A DNA stretch of 64,000 bases from Immersiella caudata (GCA_030512335.1 JAULSU010000001.1:7874001-7938000); one strand, 5' to 3'. Positions 22,401 through 34,494 are shown, counted from the stretch's first letter. Numbers and translations are program-made. Notes: generated by a model from the sequence alone, not told the origin.

Positions 22401-24413
22401 CAGGGCTCGCGCAAGACTCACAGCGCTCGGCCGGTAGAAGGCGTAGTCCTTGTGTCGGGCAACCACAACACGTCCCGAGACGGCCTTCATCAGCTCGCCG
22501 AGCTGGAGCCATCCCAGGAAGATGATGGAGAAGAAAACGACACCGGTCCTGAGGAAAACTCCATCGGTCGAGGCGGGGGTGTTGTAGAACAGGGAGCTGA
22601 CGAGGAGGCCGTTGCTGATGATGGTGAAGTACTTGGTTCGCAGCTCCGTCATGTCTCCCAACAGAAGCCAGAACTCGCGCCGGGTACACGCCAACACCTG
22701 TCTCCAGAAGCTGACGGTGTAGCTCGATCCTGATGCCACGTGCTTCGACTTCTCTTGCTGAACCGAGTCCTGGAAGACACGAGCATCGCCGTGGCCCGTC
22801 TGAGAGAGATGCGTCTCAAAATCGGCAACGTCGGCGAGGACCTTCTGGTAGGCGGGACTTGCACGGAAGGCTTTCTCAAGCTCCTCAGCCGTCTTGGGAC
22901 ACCGGTCTTCGAATCCTCCGCGGAACACGCGAGAGTTGGGGTCGCAGATGGACGTCAGGAAATCGGCAGTCGTCATCCTCGCCGGCGCGTAGAATCCGAG
23001 GTCCTCGAAGTACTGTCTGGCCTCTCCCGCCGGCCCCTGGAACAGCATTCGCCCCTCGTCGATGACGAGAACCTTGTCCATCAGCTCGTAAATCCCCTCT
23101 CCGGCCTGGTAGAGCGTCGTGATTGTCGTCCGGTCCGAAACGTCCGTCATGATCCTCAGCGACATCGCAAAGTCCAGCGCCGTCGAAGCATCCAGCCCCC
23201 TCGTCGAGTTGTCCCAGCACGTAACCGTGCTCTTCGTCGCCAGCGTCTCCGCAATACTCACCCTCTTCCTCTCGCCCCCCGAAACACCCCTCACATACCC
23301 ATTCCCCACCAGCGTGTTATACGTATGCCCAATGTTGAACATCCGCAACAGCCCCTGAATAATTACCTCCACGTCCCCGCGAAAGTGCTTCTTCGTCTTG
23401 TTCAGCAGCGAAAACCTCAGCGTCTGCCCCACCGTCAACGTCGGCAAGTGCTGATCATCCTCCGCATTGTACACCACCTGTCCGCGATAGTGCTTCCTCA
23501 CCTCCTCCGCCGAGATCCCCGAATACGACACCTCCCCGTCCACTGCAGCGTATCCCCCCCGGTTATTCGCAATCACCCTCAAAAACGTACTGCACCCCGC
23601 TCCCGGCCGGCCAAGCACGAGCATCATCTCCCCGTGCCTCACCACCCCCGTGAAATCATGAATCAACGTCTTCAACTCCCCCTTTTTCCCGCTGCCCATC
23701 TTCAACGCCGGAAACCACCCGCTCAAAATCCTCCACAGATCCGGTCCAAACGTCCCCAGCACCGCCTCCGGCAACGTCCTCACTACCTCCGCGTCCCCAC
23801 CCAAGCCTTTCACACTCAACCCTTTGAACACCACCCCAACCTTCTTCGCACTCCCCCCCTCCGCCGTCCTCTTTTCCAAATGTCCATCCCTAATAAACCT
23901 CTCCAGCTCAAAATCATCTCCTTCCGAACTCGACGCGTCGGGGGTAGTCTCATCTTCACTTTCCTCCTCCGCAGCAACCGCAGCGGAGCGATTGGTCAAC
24001 CTCGACGTCAACCTCGCAAACAGACCATCGCGCCGAGCGGCAGAAGCAACTGACGTAGCGCGCGAAGCACGACGTGCACCAGACGCAACAGACGTCGCGC
24101 GCGAGGTGGATCTGCTCAAACGAGTATTACTGCTCGTGAGTAATTCCGATTGAAGACCGCGGAATTCTTTCATGGCTGATTCCTGACAGACGGGACCGCC
24201 GACGTCGCGCTCGCCCCATGTGTTTGGCGCGGGAGGGGCACTTTCGGAGTCGGAGCCGGGGTTGGGGGTGGGCGCTACGGTGGTTCCGCCGAGGGGGGTG
24301 TCATCATCTTCGGCGGAGGCTTGAACGGTTTCGTCGCGGTGGTGCAGGGATTCGGGGAGGGTTTCGGCGGCTTGTCGTCGGAAGGTGCCTTCGTTGGGAG
24401 TGTGGCCCCACAT
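19444..24413 (-). CDS. PDR-type ABC transporter (ABCG, full length)
   Basis: Four exons: 24413-22101, 22050-20047, 19993-19680 and 19600-19444; 1595 aa; introns of 50, 53 and 79 nt. The order is NBD1-TMD1-NBD2-TMD2. NBD1 has the PDR-specific Walker A GRPGAGCST (268-276), signature VSGGERKRVS (377-386) and degenerate Walker B CWDNSTRGLD. NBD2 has canonical GASGAGKTTL (about 964-973) and FLDEPTSGLD, with the degenerate signature LGVEQKKRLTIG. This asymmetry is normal for fungal PDR pumps. Membrane blocks such as FFSIIFLGWLQLGE and YGWVAFCTAEALSEIPG are present. It should export drugs, azoles or plant toxins at the plasma membrane. I chose the ATG at 24413 because the upstream in-frame stretch looks like leader sequence. 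Residues 104-129 hold a duplicated SRATSVASxARR unit. Confidence 0.95.
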
Positions 24414-26019
24414 TTTGGCGGTGTTGGTCGCTGTCGCGATGCGAGTTGTTTGGTTGGGTTTTGTTGGGGAGGGCGGGCAAGCAACTGGTAGGTGCGAGGG
24501 GGGTAGAAGGAGGGGCAGGAAGGACAAAGACAGAAGAAGAAGAAAAAAAAAACACGGTCAACGCGACCTGGGGTTCGAGTCAAGATATGCCACAGGGGGC
24601 CGGATTACGGATTAGCTATCTCAGGGTAGCCAGGATGGGGATGGGGATTAGAAATCTCCAAAATCCGTGATCGGGCTAACTCCGGGCTACCGCACAACAT
24701 GCGGGTGCTGCGTCCTAGCGTAAAGCCGGCATACGAGGACGAGGGTCGGCGGGTTTATCTATTGCAACAAGTAGACAATCTAATTGATTCGGGAGCTACG
24801 GGGTCTTGTTTCAAATGCGAGGTATCCAATCGATGTCGTTATCTGTTTCGAGGCAGCTTGGGAGATAGCTAAGCACCCTGAGGGGAAACGCGGTGCGGGT
24901 GCGGGGCGCCAACAACTCTCCCAGCCACGAGTCACACCGACAGAATGGCGCACGCCGTCATCTTCGTCCGTCGCGGGCCGTGTTTTTGCTTTATGTAACC
25001 GGCACCAACTGCAAGCAGGTGTTCCTCCGAGCGGTGAGGCGCTGACTATCTGCCCACGAACCTCGGATCCAATCTGTGGCGAGCGCTGCAGTGTTCCTGG
25101 AGCTTAGCAATCATGCATCATTACCAAGCAGCATTCCCACTAAAATACAGAGCAAGTGGAGCCTAAAACCCCGTCGCCAGGCGCGGAAGCGCGCTAGCCC
25201 TTCCGACAGCCCTTCGGCTGTCCCAACCTTGTCCGCGCAATGGAGCCGGCCGTCTCCCTGGGGTTAGTTCCGGCGGGCGCTAGCTTCGCCGAGACCCTGG
25301 CGGTCAAGTTTTCCGTGCGCGTTTGGGTGTGGGGGCCCCAGGGGGTGGATGCATTACCATGATTCATTCTGAATGCGCGGGACAATTTGTCTCGCGGCTC
25401 GGATCGGGGCACGCTATTGGTTGGTTTTGGGGCGCACTCTTTGCTGCGGGCAAGGGGCAGATGGGCATTGAGATTTCTCGATTGCGGGAATGATGGTGGT
25501 CAGCAACACAATACGCGTTTTAGTGCTGAGAGCAAATTGGAGATTTTGTTCTGCGGAGCGATGAGTAAACACCAGACGTCTGTACGCAGTCCCGGCAAGT
25601 TTCAGGGCTGGTTCTCGCCATTTCATTGCGGGATCCACGTGGGAACCGTCATCGCCAAGAGAGTTACATCTTTTGAGGATGGTTCATCGGGATTCTTTGG
25701 GACGAGGTGTTGGAGCCGTACCTGCGAGGATTTGGTCGCCGTGGGCCGTCCACGCTGGTTTTCAGGACCTACTTGTACCCCCAACCCCTGCACTCAGGGT
25801 CGTTTAACTGTTTACTTCCTTTGATCGATTGTCTTCGTAAGTAGGCGTCCAATTTGAACTACAAGACTCCAGACACTTCTTACAGATATTTCCTGCCCTT
25901 GACCAACCTCACCAGCATTGCCTCTTCAGGCCATTCCCCACTGATTCTCTTCCTACGCCGATTCCTACCAGGCTTCGCGGCAGCGCACAACTGTACTTTA
26001 CTCCCTTCTGCCCTAGCCA
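24414..26019. other. 1.6-kb intergenic region upstream of the ABC transporter
   Basis: The region contains the transporter's promoter and several short ORFs without motifs. A purine-rich run lies at 24530-24560. I see no gene. Confidence 0.5.
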
Positions 26020-26611
26020 TCACCTGATGGCGCAAACATCATCGGTTCGTCCCGCATTATTACTCCTTCCCAAAAATTCGGCATTTGTAGGTGGCCTCGA
26101 ATTCCACGCCAGGAGCAAGAAGCCCTGAAAATCTCCACACCCATCAATAGTGGGCACGCTCCTACCGTGACGGCCCCGCCGACACAGCATGACCCCCAGA
26201 GAGAAAAAGTGACCCCCGACGATGGCGAAGTAAATCAACAGAACCGTGATAGTAAGTCTCATACCCGAGCTCCCCTTTCCTGACCCGCAGCCGTACTTCT
26301 CCGCCTCGAACTCGAACGCTACAAGGTGTGTTTCGTCAGAGGTTGCTCCCCGAAGGACCTCCCTTGTCCAGGCACCTTTTACCAGGTCTTTGCCATCGCG
26401 GACGTCTTTGGCCACCGATGTCCCGTTTGACTAGGCAACCCAGGAAAGCCTCCGTGATGCCAAAGGTCGCCAAGGTAGAAATGTTTTGGCTAATAACACC
26501 ATCGCAGATGCGCCCGCCGCGTCCGCCGCGGTCGGTGAGCGTTTCAGCATTGTAGCTCAAGCAGACCACGCCAGCATAAAGGCACCCCCCATGCAACAGC
26601 AGCGCCCTCAA
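26020..26611 (-). pseudogene. Remnant of a fungal transmembrane hypothetical protein
   Basis: Two adjacent minus-strand frames look like consecutive parts of one protein. The first (26611-26400) has AETLTDRGGRGGRICDG and STLATFGITEAFLG. The second (26415-26020) has KGAWTREVLRGATSDETH, a hydrophobic span LTITVLLIYFAIVGGHFFSL, and the terminal block LLLAWNSRPPTNAEFLG. That ending, one TM helix and then an N(S)RPP motif, is common in large fungal membrane proteins of unknown function. The frames are separated by a TAG and a shift near 26430. No larger N-terminal part was found. It is probably a decayed 3' fragment. Confidence 0.4.
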
Positions 26612-27920
26612 TTCTCTTTACACCATGATTCCCAGTGCTAACGTGGATTCGTGTGGGAGATGAGCCCTGTCGTTAAGAGAGTTAGACTTGGGTCTAAACG
26701 CATCTGTGGAAGAACGGTAGACAAATGGGCTGACATACCACCCTTGTCCATGTCTCGCTGAGAAGACACCGACCCATGTATCTCGGACTGCCTCATCCAC
26801 TATCTGCCTCGCTGTGCACCAAATGACTTAACATTTAAGAAGACTTGACTTGAAGAAACACACAAGAGATAACACGAGAAAGCATGAATTAATCCAGTCT
26901 AGTATCCAGTCTGGTACAATCTATAGCCAAAAGGTGTAATTTTTTTCGTTTCATGAACGCAGCAAAGGCGCCCTCGAACTCGACTTTGCAGTTATCGACA
27001 GGTTTCTGGCCTTTTTGAACATATGTTGCACGATCCCGCTTAACACGAACGACGAGCCAGCTTTAAAAAACGAAATATCTGGGGCTTGGTCAGTTTGTAG
27101 AGTCCAGATAAATCCGGCGTTACAGGGTAAGGATGCGCATCTGCTTCTCCTGTTCCTGGATACCTACCCACACCGGGCTCTGGCTTCCCTTCGAGCCCCC
27201 CCCCCCCCCCCCCCGAGTAACACTGGCGCCCTTGGCGGGGATTCTAGTTTACCTTGCTTAGCAGGAGACCAAGGATATATCGGAGCAATTCCGCACTGGG
27301 GCAGATGAAGGGACCGCACGTCTAACCGTTTGCGGCTGGCCGTGATCTCACAGATATTAGATTCGGCAATGACGGCAACGACCGCAGAAACACAGTATGA
27401 AATCATCGCAACTCATAATGAGACAGGAGCCGTCAGACGCGTTCTGATATAAGGATCGAGGTTGTAGACGTAGCTAGATCGAATGGAACAAGCTTGATAG
27501 AGGCGTTTCACCGTTGAGTTAACTGGTCGAGTCTTCAACTGGATTTCATGGCCACATTCTTGTGATGAGTGTGTGGTGTCTCGACTTGTGGATCATTGCA
27601 TGCAGTGCAGTGCCACTGGACTCGCTGAGAGGGAGACGGCTGAAACGGCAGATCGCAGCTTGATCAACCCTCCCGGAACTCATGTAAGCCACACCACATC
27701 TCCTCAACTTCGTCACAGCTGCCATGATGCAAAACGCGTTCCCTAAACCAAGTTCTGCCCATGCGGAAAAGACACTTGCAAAGCACATGTCACGAGCCGA
27801 CATCGTCTGAAAGCACTCCAAAATCCATTCCATTGACGAACACCCAATCCTACATGCAAACCAAGAACAAATACTAACAATGGTATCAACACCAACAACT
27901 AATTCCAGATCCATCGCCCT
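26612..27920. other. Intergenic, with a C19 homopolymer
   Basis: A run of 19 C lies at 27196-27214. A 122-codon minus frame (27546-27914) sits directly behind the bZIP stop codon and is more likely its 3' untranslated region than a gene. Nothing else was recognised. Confidence 0.45.
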
Positions 27921-28745
27921 TCACCCCCCCTCTGGGTTTCCACCCATCTTCAACTTCAACATCTCCCTCAACGCCTTCGTCTCCGCCTCCTGCCTCGCCA
28001 GCCGAATCCTCAACTCATCCCTCTCCTTTTTCACCTCGTCCACTTCCTCCTCCAGTTCCTCGATCCTGTCGATCTTCTTTTGTCTGTACTTCTTGGCAGC
28101 CACGTTGTTCCGCTGTCGCTTGACGAGCACGTCGTACTCGGTAGGCGACTCGGAGCGTGTGCTGGGGGGCCGTCCGCGCTTGGGCTTGGTTTGTTGGGCG
28201 AGACCCTTGGGGAGGGTCAAACCAGGGAGCACGGAGGGGGTTGTGGAGTCCAAGAAGGTGAGGGGGTCTTGTTCGGGGGAAGAAGAGGATGAGGAGCCGG
28301 ATCCAGTGGAGGGGGGGTAAGTGGCGGTAGTTTCGAAGAGAGAGGACGGGGTGGCCCCGTCAGCGGGAAAGTGTTGGGAGAAGGCGAGGTCGGGAAGGTG
28401 AGTGTTTTGCATGGGGTCCGTAGTCGTGATGATGGGAACTTGAGTGAGCTGTGTAGGGTCGAATTGGAATTCAGGCCAGGAAGTAACGTCGATGCCGCTG
28501 TCAGAAGTTGCGGTGGTAGTAGGTAGAGTGGCTGTGTCGAAGCAATCGAAAGAAAAGTCGAAATTGTGGGTAGTACTGAACAGAGAAGAAGAGTTGAAGT
28601 CAAAGTCAAAGGTAGATGATGCTATTGACAGGCAGTCCGGCGAGAGGGACAGGCTAAGCGACGGTGGAGCGAGGTCGACTTGTCCTGTTGAGGAGCTGTC
28701 GTGAGCACGCTGCTGCTGAGCTAGCGGCGGCGTCCATTCTTGCAC
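27921..28745 (-). CDS. bZIP transcription factor
   Basis: A single exon of 274 aa. The basic region at 209-226 reads KRQRNNVAAKKYRQKK (the N-x7-R pattern of DNA-contacting bZIPs). It is followed by a leucine zipper at about 228-262, whose heptads read through ELEEEVDEVKKERDELRIRL. An AT-hook-like KRGRPP (189-194) precedes it. The N-terminal 180 residues are Ser/Thr/Asp/Phe-rich with motifs such as FDFDFNSSSLF and FDFSFDCF, the look of an acidic-aromatic activation domain. The basic region resembles the Gcn4/cross-pathway-control group, but I cannot name an orthologue. Nuclear. No intron is evident. Confidence 0.9.
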   Translation of the reverse strand: MQEWTPPLAQQQRAHDSSSTGQVDLAPPSLSLSLSPDCLSIASSTFDFDFNSSSLFSTTHNFDFSFDCFDTATLPTTTATSDSGIDVTSWPEFQFDPTQLTQVPIITTTDPMQNTHLPDLAFSQHFPADGATPSSLFETTATYPPSTGSGSSSSSSPEQDPLTFLDSTTPSVLPGLTLPKGLAQQTKPKRGRPPSTRSESPTEYDVLVKRQRNNVAAKKYRQKKIDRIEELEEEVDEVKKERDELRIRLARQEAETKALREMLKLKMGGNPEGG

Positions 28746-29509
28746 GGGGGTGACGGCCTCAACGAGGAGGCCGGGGGATCAAGAGTTATAGGGGTGAAGA
28801 GCGTGGAATCCCCTAGGGATGTGGTGTTGAGGAGAGAAAAAATAATGAATCATCCAGAGGGAGGGAAAGGTTACGTTTTTATGCCTGAGATTTGGGGTGG
28901 GAAGACAAGAAAGGAGTGTGGAACGAAGAGTGCGGGGGCCGAGTGCAGGGGCAGTGCTGTGGTAATTCCACGGCGGGGTGCGTTTAGCGGTTTTTTTTTT
29001 TCATGAGTCACTTGGTTGGTAGGTCCCTGATTGGCTGGCAGCCCACCTCCAAGCCTGAGGCAGGAATCGGGCCCACCAGACATCTGGATCGCTGATCGTT
29101 CTAGGCCATTCCAACGTCAACGCTCGCAGCATTGTCGGTAGTGGGGCATCGGAAGCGATAGCCTGGCCTGGAAGCAGGCTACGCGCAAGCATACTTTTTC
29201 TTTTCCTTGAATTGATTGAGCCCGCGCACCTCTTGGGGCCCAGACCGAGAGCTCGCATTCCACGTCAGGAGGCGGCTGGCAGCGGAACGGCATGGCCAAG
29301 GGAGGACAGACCATAGCCCCACTCCGGGCAGACCGATCCCGAAGTGGGGCTGGCGGACCTCGCCTTGTCGCACAGACCACGTTCTGAAGCTTGCCAGGCC
29401 TGCAACTTCCAAGAAAACAAGATCCGTAAGTTTGTCGTGAGACGCCAAACAGCCTCAGCCAAGTGCACAGCGGCGCTTACGGGCTGCTTCAAAAGAGAGC
29501 GCTACTCTC
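28746..29509. other. Intergenic, nothing recognised
   Basis: Promoter side of the bZIP gene. A T-rich run lies near 28990. ORFs on both strands are short and without motifs. Confidence 0.45.
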
Positions 29510-29917
29510 ATGTCCGAGCACCAGTCTTTCGACGCGGTCATTGAGGCATGGATTGACCACTTGGTTGAAGCTGGGGGACAAACGGCCGTCCCATCGTCTG
29601 GCACTGATGCCAATGCCTCTACATCGCTGTCTAGAAGGAGCAGCATTTGCGAAAAGGAGGCGGCTCTTCATCGCGCCCCGAATTGGCCCATGGTCCGCGC
29701 CCACATCACCGAGATGAAGACCATGCCCCCCGCGTTGCAAGAGTTGGTAGTTGACCTCAAGAACATCATCGACGGGAGAAAGCCTCTTATTCCCAACCTC
29801 TTCCAGGTGGGCATGGGGTGACACCCCGCTCTGCTACCAGAAAATTCATCATGTGTTAACCTCTTATTCACCACTTAGGAGGCCATGAGTGCTGGAGCGG
29901 AGTCTCGTCCTGAGTAA
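29510..29917 (+). CDS. Small hypothetical protein
   Basis: Two exons, 29510-29806 and 29879-29917, 111 aa. The 72-nt intron begins GTGGGC and ends CACTTAG; phase 0 joins NLFQ to EAMSAGAESRPE. The composition is that of a soluble helical protein (DAVIEAWIDHLVEAG, ALQELVVDLKNIIDG). There is no signal peptide, membrane segment or Cys pattern. I do not recognise a family. The clean splice pair and even codon use support it; the short length and the many shadow ORFs in the region count against it. Confidence 0.45.
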
Positions 29918-30881
29918 CACGTGGAGGGTCGACCCTTGCTGAGCGATGGGGTTGAAGGACCAGTATCTATGAAGGGGTTACGGTAGGTGGCACACACACA
30001 ATTTATGGTTGTTACCGGGCCTGTGCTGCTGTTCAGCGTCTTGTGACTTGGGTGTAGAAGGACTTCCGGCCCTGGTGGCTGCGTGCTGTTGCTCCCAATA
30101 CTTGAGCGGGGTTACAGTCCCGTGCGCTACTTGGGCGCCATATCACGAATCGAGGTTGGCACGGCTAAATTTGACTCTTTGTTGACGCTGTTCCTCTTTC
30201 TGCATCTCGCGACCGACCCATCGCCTCAAGCATGGCCGCGCCGACCAGCGGGGGAGAATCAGCAAACATCACCAACTTTTCTATTTTATCAACTGCTTGC
30301 TCTGCACCCTCGCGAGCGCCTCTTTGTGCATCCCCTTTTGTGGACGACGCGCCACCTCCAACTTTTGTCGACGCTTCTGTCTCTGAAGATGCTGTGGAGT
30401 TGGTAGTCGATGATGTGCCCGTTGCTCAGCTCTTTGGACTAGGAGGTTGCGGGGTTGCTACCCTCCCCCAAAAATGGAGCTAGCTAAGACGACTGAGATG
30501 ATGATGGTAAATCAAAGGAAGAAAGGATACAAACCTCGGTCTTGATGGTAGGAAGCACGGTGCCAGGCTGCGCAGGAGGACCCATGTTGACGTGGTGATG
30601 GCAGAAGAAGTGAGAGGTAAAAGATGTTGGATGAGAGAAGACGTCAGATGGGAAAATAAGTCGGACGGCAGACGAAGTGGGACGGTAAAGGATATGGGGA
30701 TAGTACCTACCTAGTAAATAACATACTGGGCAGGGTGGGCCCAAACCCTTCCGTTTACTCTCCGCATCTATTCGCCTACCTAAAGCATTGTTCAAGAACG
30801 TTATCTATCTCCTCTACGCTTGAAAGGAGCGAAAACGACGCTCTACACAGCCCCAACTTCCTCCCTAACCCACAGGGCACC
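29918..30881. other. Intergenic, nothing firm
   Basis: An 83-codon plus frame at 30232-30483 (MAAPTSGGES..., acidic C-terminus) is the only candidate. It lacks motifs and I do not call it. Confidence 0.4.
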
Positions 30882-33569
30882 TCAAACAAGCAAAAACTCT
30901 CCCCTCTCCTCAGGCCAAGGCAACTTTGCAATCTCCCTCTCACCCCATCCAGAAAACATTCCAATCCGCTCGTACTGTCCTTCATCAACCTCCCTGATAA
31001 GAAGACCCGAAGCACCAAGAAGCGGAAGGAAAAACACATCAAAGACCTCCCTCCTCGGCATCAAATAGTCCATGTACGCTTCCCCCTTGAGATACTCCTT
31101 GATGATAACCTCTGGTGGGGTTTCCTTTCTGTTTTTCTTTTCCATCTCCAACGGGTCTTCGAATTTGACGCCCCTGTCCAGATCGGCGAAGACGCGCTCG
31201 GCTCTGGCTTCTGCCTCCCTTTGGCGTCGTCTCATTTCCGTTTCGTGCGTTGAGCGAGAGAGTGCTCGAGGAAAGGTTCCGGGTTTCGTTGAAACTGTGG
31301 TTGACTCTTTCGTCCCACCTTTGAACCTGAGCTCAGCTGCGCTGGAGAGCTTGGACAGGGCGTAGTCGGCACTTTTCTGCATCTTGTTCTTCAGCTTGGA
31401 ACGGACGTCGCTGCCACCTCCGCGAAGCTAGTGTTGGTAGTCTTTGTGTCAGCGCTCTTCCCCCGTCCTTCTCGTCCAGCGAAAGGCTGACTTACCCCCG
31501 CGGCTCCAATGAGATCCAGCTGTTTGCCAGCTCCAATCTTTTGTTTTGGCCAGAATTTCATGCGTCTCTCTGCTAATTTCTCTTCTGCTTCTTGTTGTCT
31601 TGCCGCCGCCTCCGCCTCCGCCGCCGCTCTCTCCTCTTCCAGTGCTTTCAACCTTGCCGCCTCCCTTTCGGCCTCCTCGATCTCGAGTCTGATCTTCTGC
31701 CGTGTCAGCAATTTCAAAACAGAGCCAAGATGCCGGCACACGCACTCTCTCAACCCAGACCACGCCCTCCTCCCGTATCATGACATGCTCAACACCCAGG
31801 CCCGACCGGGTCGTCAGGATGGAACACGGCAAGACGACTCCCAGCAAGCGCAGTCCCTCCTGAATGTTCCTCGTGTTGCCGTATCGCGTGTCTGTCGTAA
31901 TTTGCACCTGCTCGACAACTTCCACGTGAATCGACTCGTCCGGGATCTTTCCCTTGAAACTTGGACGGAACTCCACCGTCCCGTTCAGTACAGCCGCCCA
32001 TGAGAACGAAGGCGCCACATACACCCCGGGACGCAGCTCTAGCCCCCCTTTCACATGCCACAGCAGCGCATTGAATAGGTCGCCCGTGAGCCACATACCA
32101 CCACAGTACCGCTCCCCGGTGAGATCCTCGGTCAGCGCGGCGATGCCCCTGATTGCCGCAAGTCGATCAGACCAAACCGTCAGCTGAGAGGACATGTAGT
32201 CCTGCAGGAACTCCCACCACGCCTTGTGTGAGCTGCAAATGCCCGTCTTGGGATCGAGGAGGTCACGGAGGCGGTCCTTCTCCACTTCGACCGAGTTGAA
32301 CCTGTCGATGTAGTTATCGTTGGTCTTCCCACAGGGCCACGTCTCTGCTGCCTGCAGCTTTGCGCAGCCCCACAGGACCTGCGTCTTGGTGAATATCAAA
32401 AGTCGAGGAGCAAGCATTCGTTCCTGGAATACCCAGCCGCGGTTGAACCACTCAGAATTTCGGACGTTTCTGTCGTGGATTTTGTTGAGATATTGACTCA
32501 TGACTTTAAAGGAGTATTTTGAGTCGGCCTTGAATGGGCTGGGGATGTGACACGGTCGAACACGGTACTGGTTTCGGTCGGTGAGGAAGCCTCCCTCTCC
32601 GTCTCCGCTGTTTGCAGCCGCGATGGTGCAAGTTGAGAGTCCGTACACCTTGAACATGGTGTCAGATTCGCGAGCCCAGTCCTGACCATCGTCGTCTTGG
32701 ATGATGCACATGCAGTCCACCCACAGATGGCGGATGCCTAGAGCCCGTGTGACTCTGGCCGCGTCTCGTACCGTCGCAGATGCCTCAGAGGTTGGTATTG
32801 CTTCCTGATATGCAGCCATCCTGTCTGTCCGCAGAATGAAGGTCTGGTTGGCGCCCCATCGATGACTTAGAGCAACATAGGGTGCTTTAGGCTCCAGGGA
32901 AGTGCTGGTAACAAGACGCAGGATAGGGCTCTCGACCGTGCCCACGTCAATCAACCGCGTTGGAAGCCAGTCTTCGCTTCGGGATTGGCAGAAAAGATGC
33001 GTCTCCTTGCAGTTCTGTAGCCACCCACGAGCCAGTTGCAGGCTTTCGGTCTGGCCTGTCGAAACCTGTGACGCGAGGCTGACCTGAGCCAGTCGTTCCA
33101 GTGGCTCGCCGGTGCAAATCTCCATGGGCAGTAGAATGTGCTCATTTCCGAGGAACTCCAGAACCATCCAGGATTTCTTGGCCTCGTCAAGCAGATTGTC
33201 CGCGTCGGTAGCGAGAAGAGCGCCCAGTCCGTTGGGCGTAGGGTCCATCTCAACGCCCCGTATGAAATCTGCAAGCTCAAATGCAGGGTCGTCGTCGTAG
33301 GTGGATTGCTGATAGGCGTACCATTTATGACCTGTTCCCTTTCGTGCCCAGCTGGGCTTCAACGGCTTAAATGCGTAGTTGACATTGCGCGGAAACTCGG
33401 GAGATTGGTGCTCGTTGTAGCTTCGGTTTTCTTCGATGATGTTGCAAAGATGGCAACCGTCCTTCAGAGCTCGACGAAAAGACGTGACGCTCTGCATCCA
33501 TGGCGAGATGCTGCCGTACGCCAATCGTCTCGGCTCGGAAAATATCCGTTCACAAGCGCTGCAGAGCAT
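30882..33569 (-). CDS. HET-domain protein with C-terminal coiled coil
   Basis: Three exons: 33569-31746, 31696-31496 and 31427-30882; 856 aa. The first intron (GTGCGT...GGCAG, 49 nt, with a TGCTGAC branch site) removes a Gly-rich read-through frame. The second starts GTAAGT (68 nt). MLCSACERIF gives an N-terminal CxxC. The HET domain begins at 231 with YVALSHRWGA, then IRHLWVDCMCIIQDD and the later RGWVFQERMLAPR. After residue about 608 come EIEEAEREAARLKALEEERA and similar heptads, a long Ala/Glu/Arg coiled coil, then a basic segment KMQKSADYALSKL and a C-terminal region ending EERGEFLLV. The first part should trigger incompatibility. The coil may oligomerise it or recruit a partner. Confidence 0.87.
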
Positions 33570-33804
33570 CGCTCCAAGTCATTTGGCGAGGACGCGCTCG
33601 TCGACTTCAATTGCGAAAGTAGAAGAACTGACGGACGACTCGGACGGAATTGGGGGTGGTCATGGCAGGATTTTGTTTCAGCTGCTTGGCACAGCCACCG
33701 CCCAATCAGCTCCCTTTGCCCTGATCGGAGCCTGGCCGAATTCGCAGTCACTCTTCGCCGAAAAAGGACGCAACGCTGTAGGCACCCAATGCAAGTCCAC
33801 GTTC

Positions 33805-34460
33805 CTAGACAGATGGTGGCGGAAGGGCTTTAGAGCCTTTCTCCCACGCCTTCAACCGCTTATCAATCTCTTCTTGCAAAACAGTCACCAGCCCATGATG
33901 CCCACCCCGCCGCGCCAAATCAACAAGGGTGACACCGATCTCATCCTCTTCCCCAACGATTGCCTCGTACGCAAGATCAATATTTCCTCGTTCAACAGCT
34001 GTCCGCAAAACTGAAATGCCTGATGAGATCGTTTCTCTAGCACTTTCACCGGCTCGGAGTAAGAGCTTGACAATGTCGCCTTTGCCCGCCTCGATCGCCT
34101 GCCAAAGCGGTGATGTCCCCATCCATGTGCAGGAAACGTCGGACACGTGGCGCTGGATGAGGGCCTCGACAATACGTGTGTGTCCTCCCCGCATCGCATA
34201 AGCCAGTGATGACGCGTCGCGGTCGCTGCTAGTTGGCCATGAGGCCATATCCACGGCAGTGGGAAGCAAAGACACCAGCTCGACGAGAAAGCTGACCGGC
34301 CCTGTAAAGTCCGGGGCCGAGCACGTGCGCCGTGTTGAATGGGGAGTTTGGCGGTTACGTGGCTGACAGTCAACTCCGCTGCGAATGACAGCGCGGATGG
34401 GCCACGGAAGTCAGCTATGTTCACGTTTGCACCCCTGTTAATGAGAAGTTGAACGATGGT
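33805..34460 (-). pseudogene. Ankyrin-repeat protein pseudogene
   Basis: Reading on the minus strand, ankyrin repeats run VTIVQLLINRGANVNIADF and PSALSFAAELTV. After a frame break near 34320 they continue as ASSLAYAMRGGHTRIVEALI, PLWQAIEAGKGDIVKLLLRA, VLRTAVERGNIDLAYEAI and a last LARRGGHHGLVTVLQ before the stop at 33805. The frame upstream enters a 27-base T run (34468-34494, nine lysine codons on the minus strand), where the gene is lost. It lies directly behind the start of the HET gene and resembles the other ankyrin relic at 7.1-8.0 kb. Confidence 0.62.
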
Positions 34461-34467
34461 GACAGTC

Positions 34468-34494
34468 TTTTTTTTTTTTTTTTTTTTTTTTTTT
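34468..34494. repeat. T27 homopolymer at the broken end of an ankyrin relic
   Basis: Twenty-seven consecutive T. On the minus strand it is an A run lying in frame with the ankyrin relic. It may mark the tail of an inserted or retroposed copy. Confidence 0.7.

Noticed and set aside
22740..24053. 437-codon plus-strand frame
   Set aside because: Exactly antisense to NBD1 of the ABC transporter, with low-complexity Arg/Pro/His composition.
27546..27914. 122-codon minus frame behind the bZIP gene
   Set aside because: Begins 7 bp after the bZIP stop codon, with no motifs. Better explained as 3' untranslated sequence.
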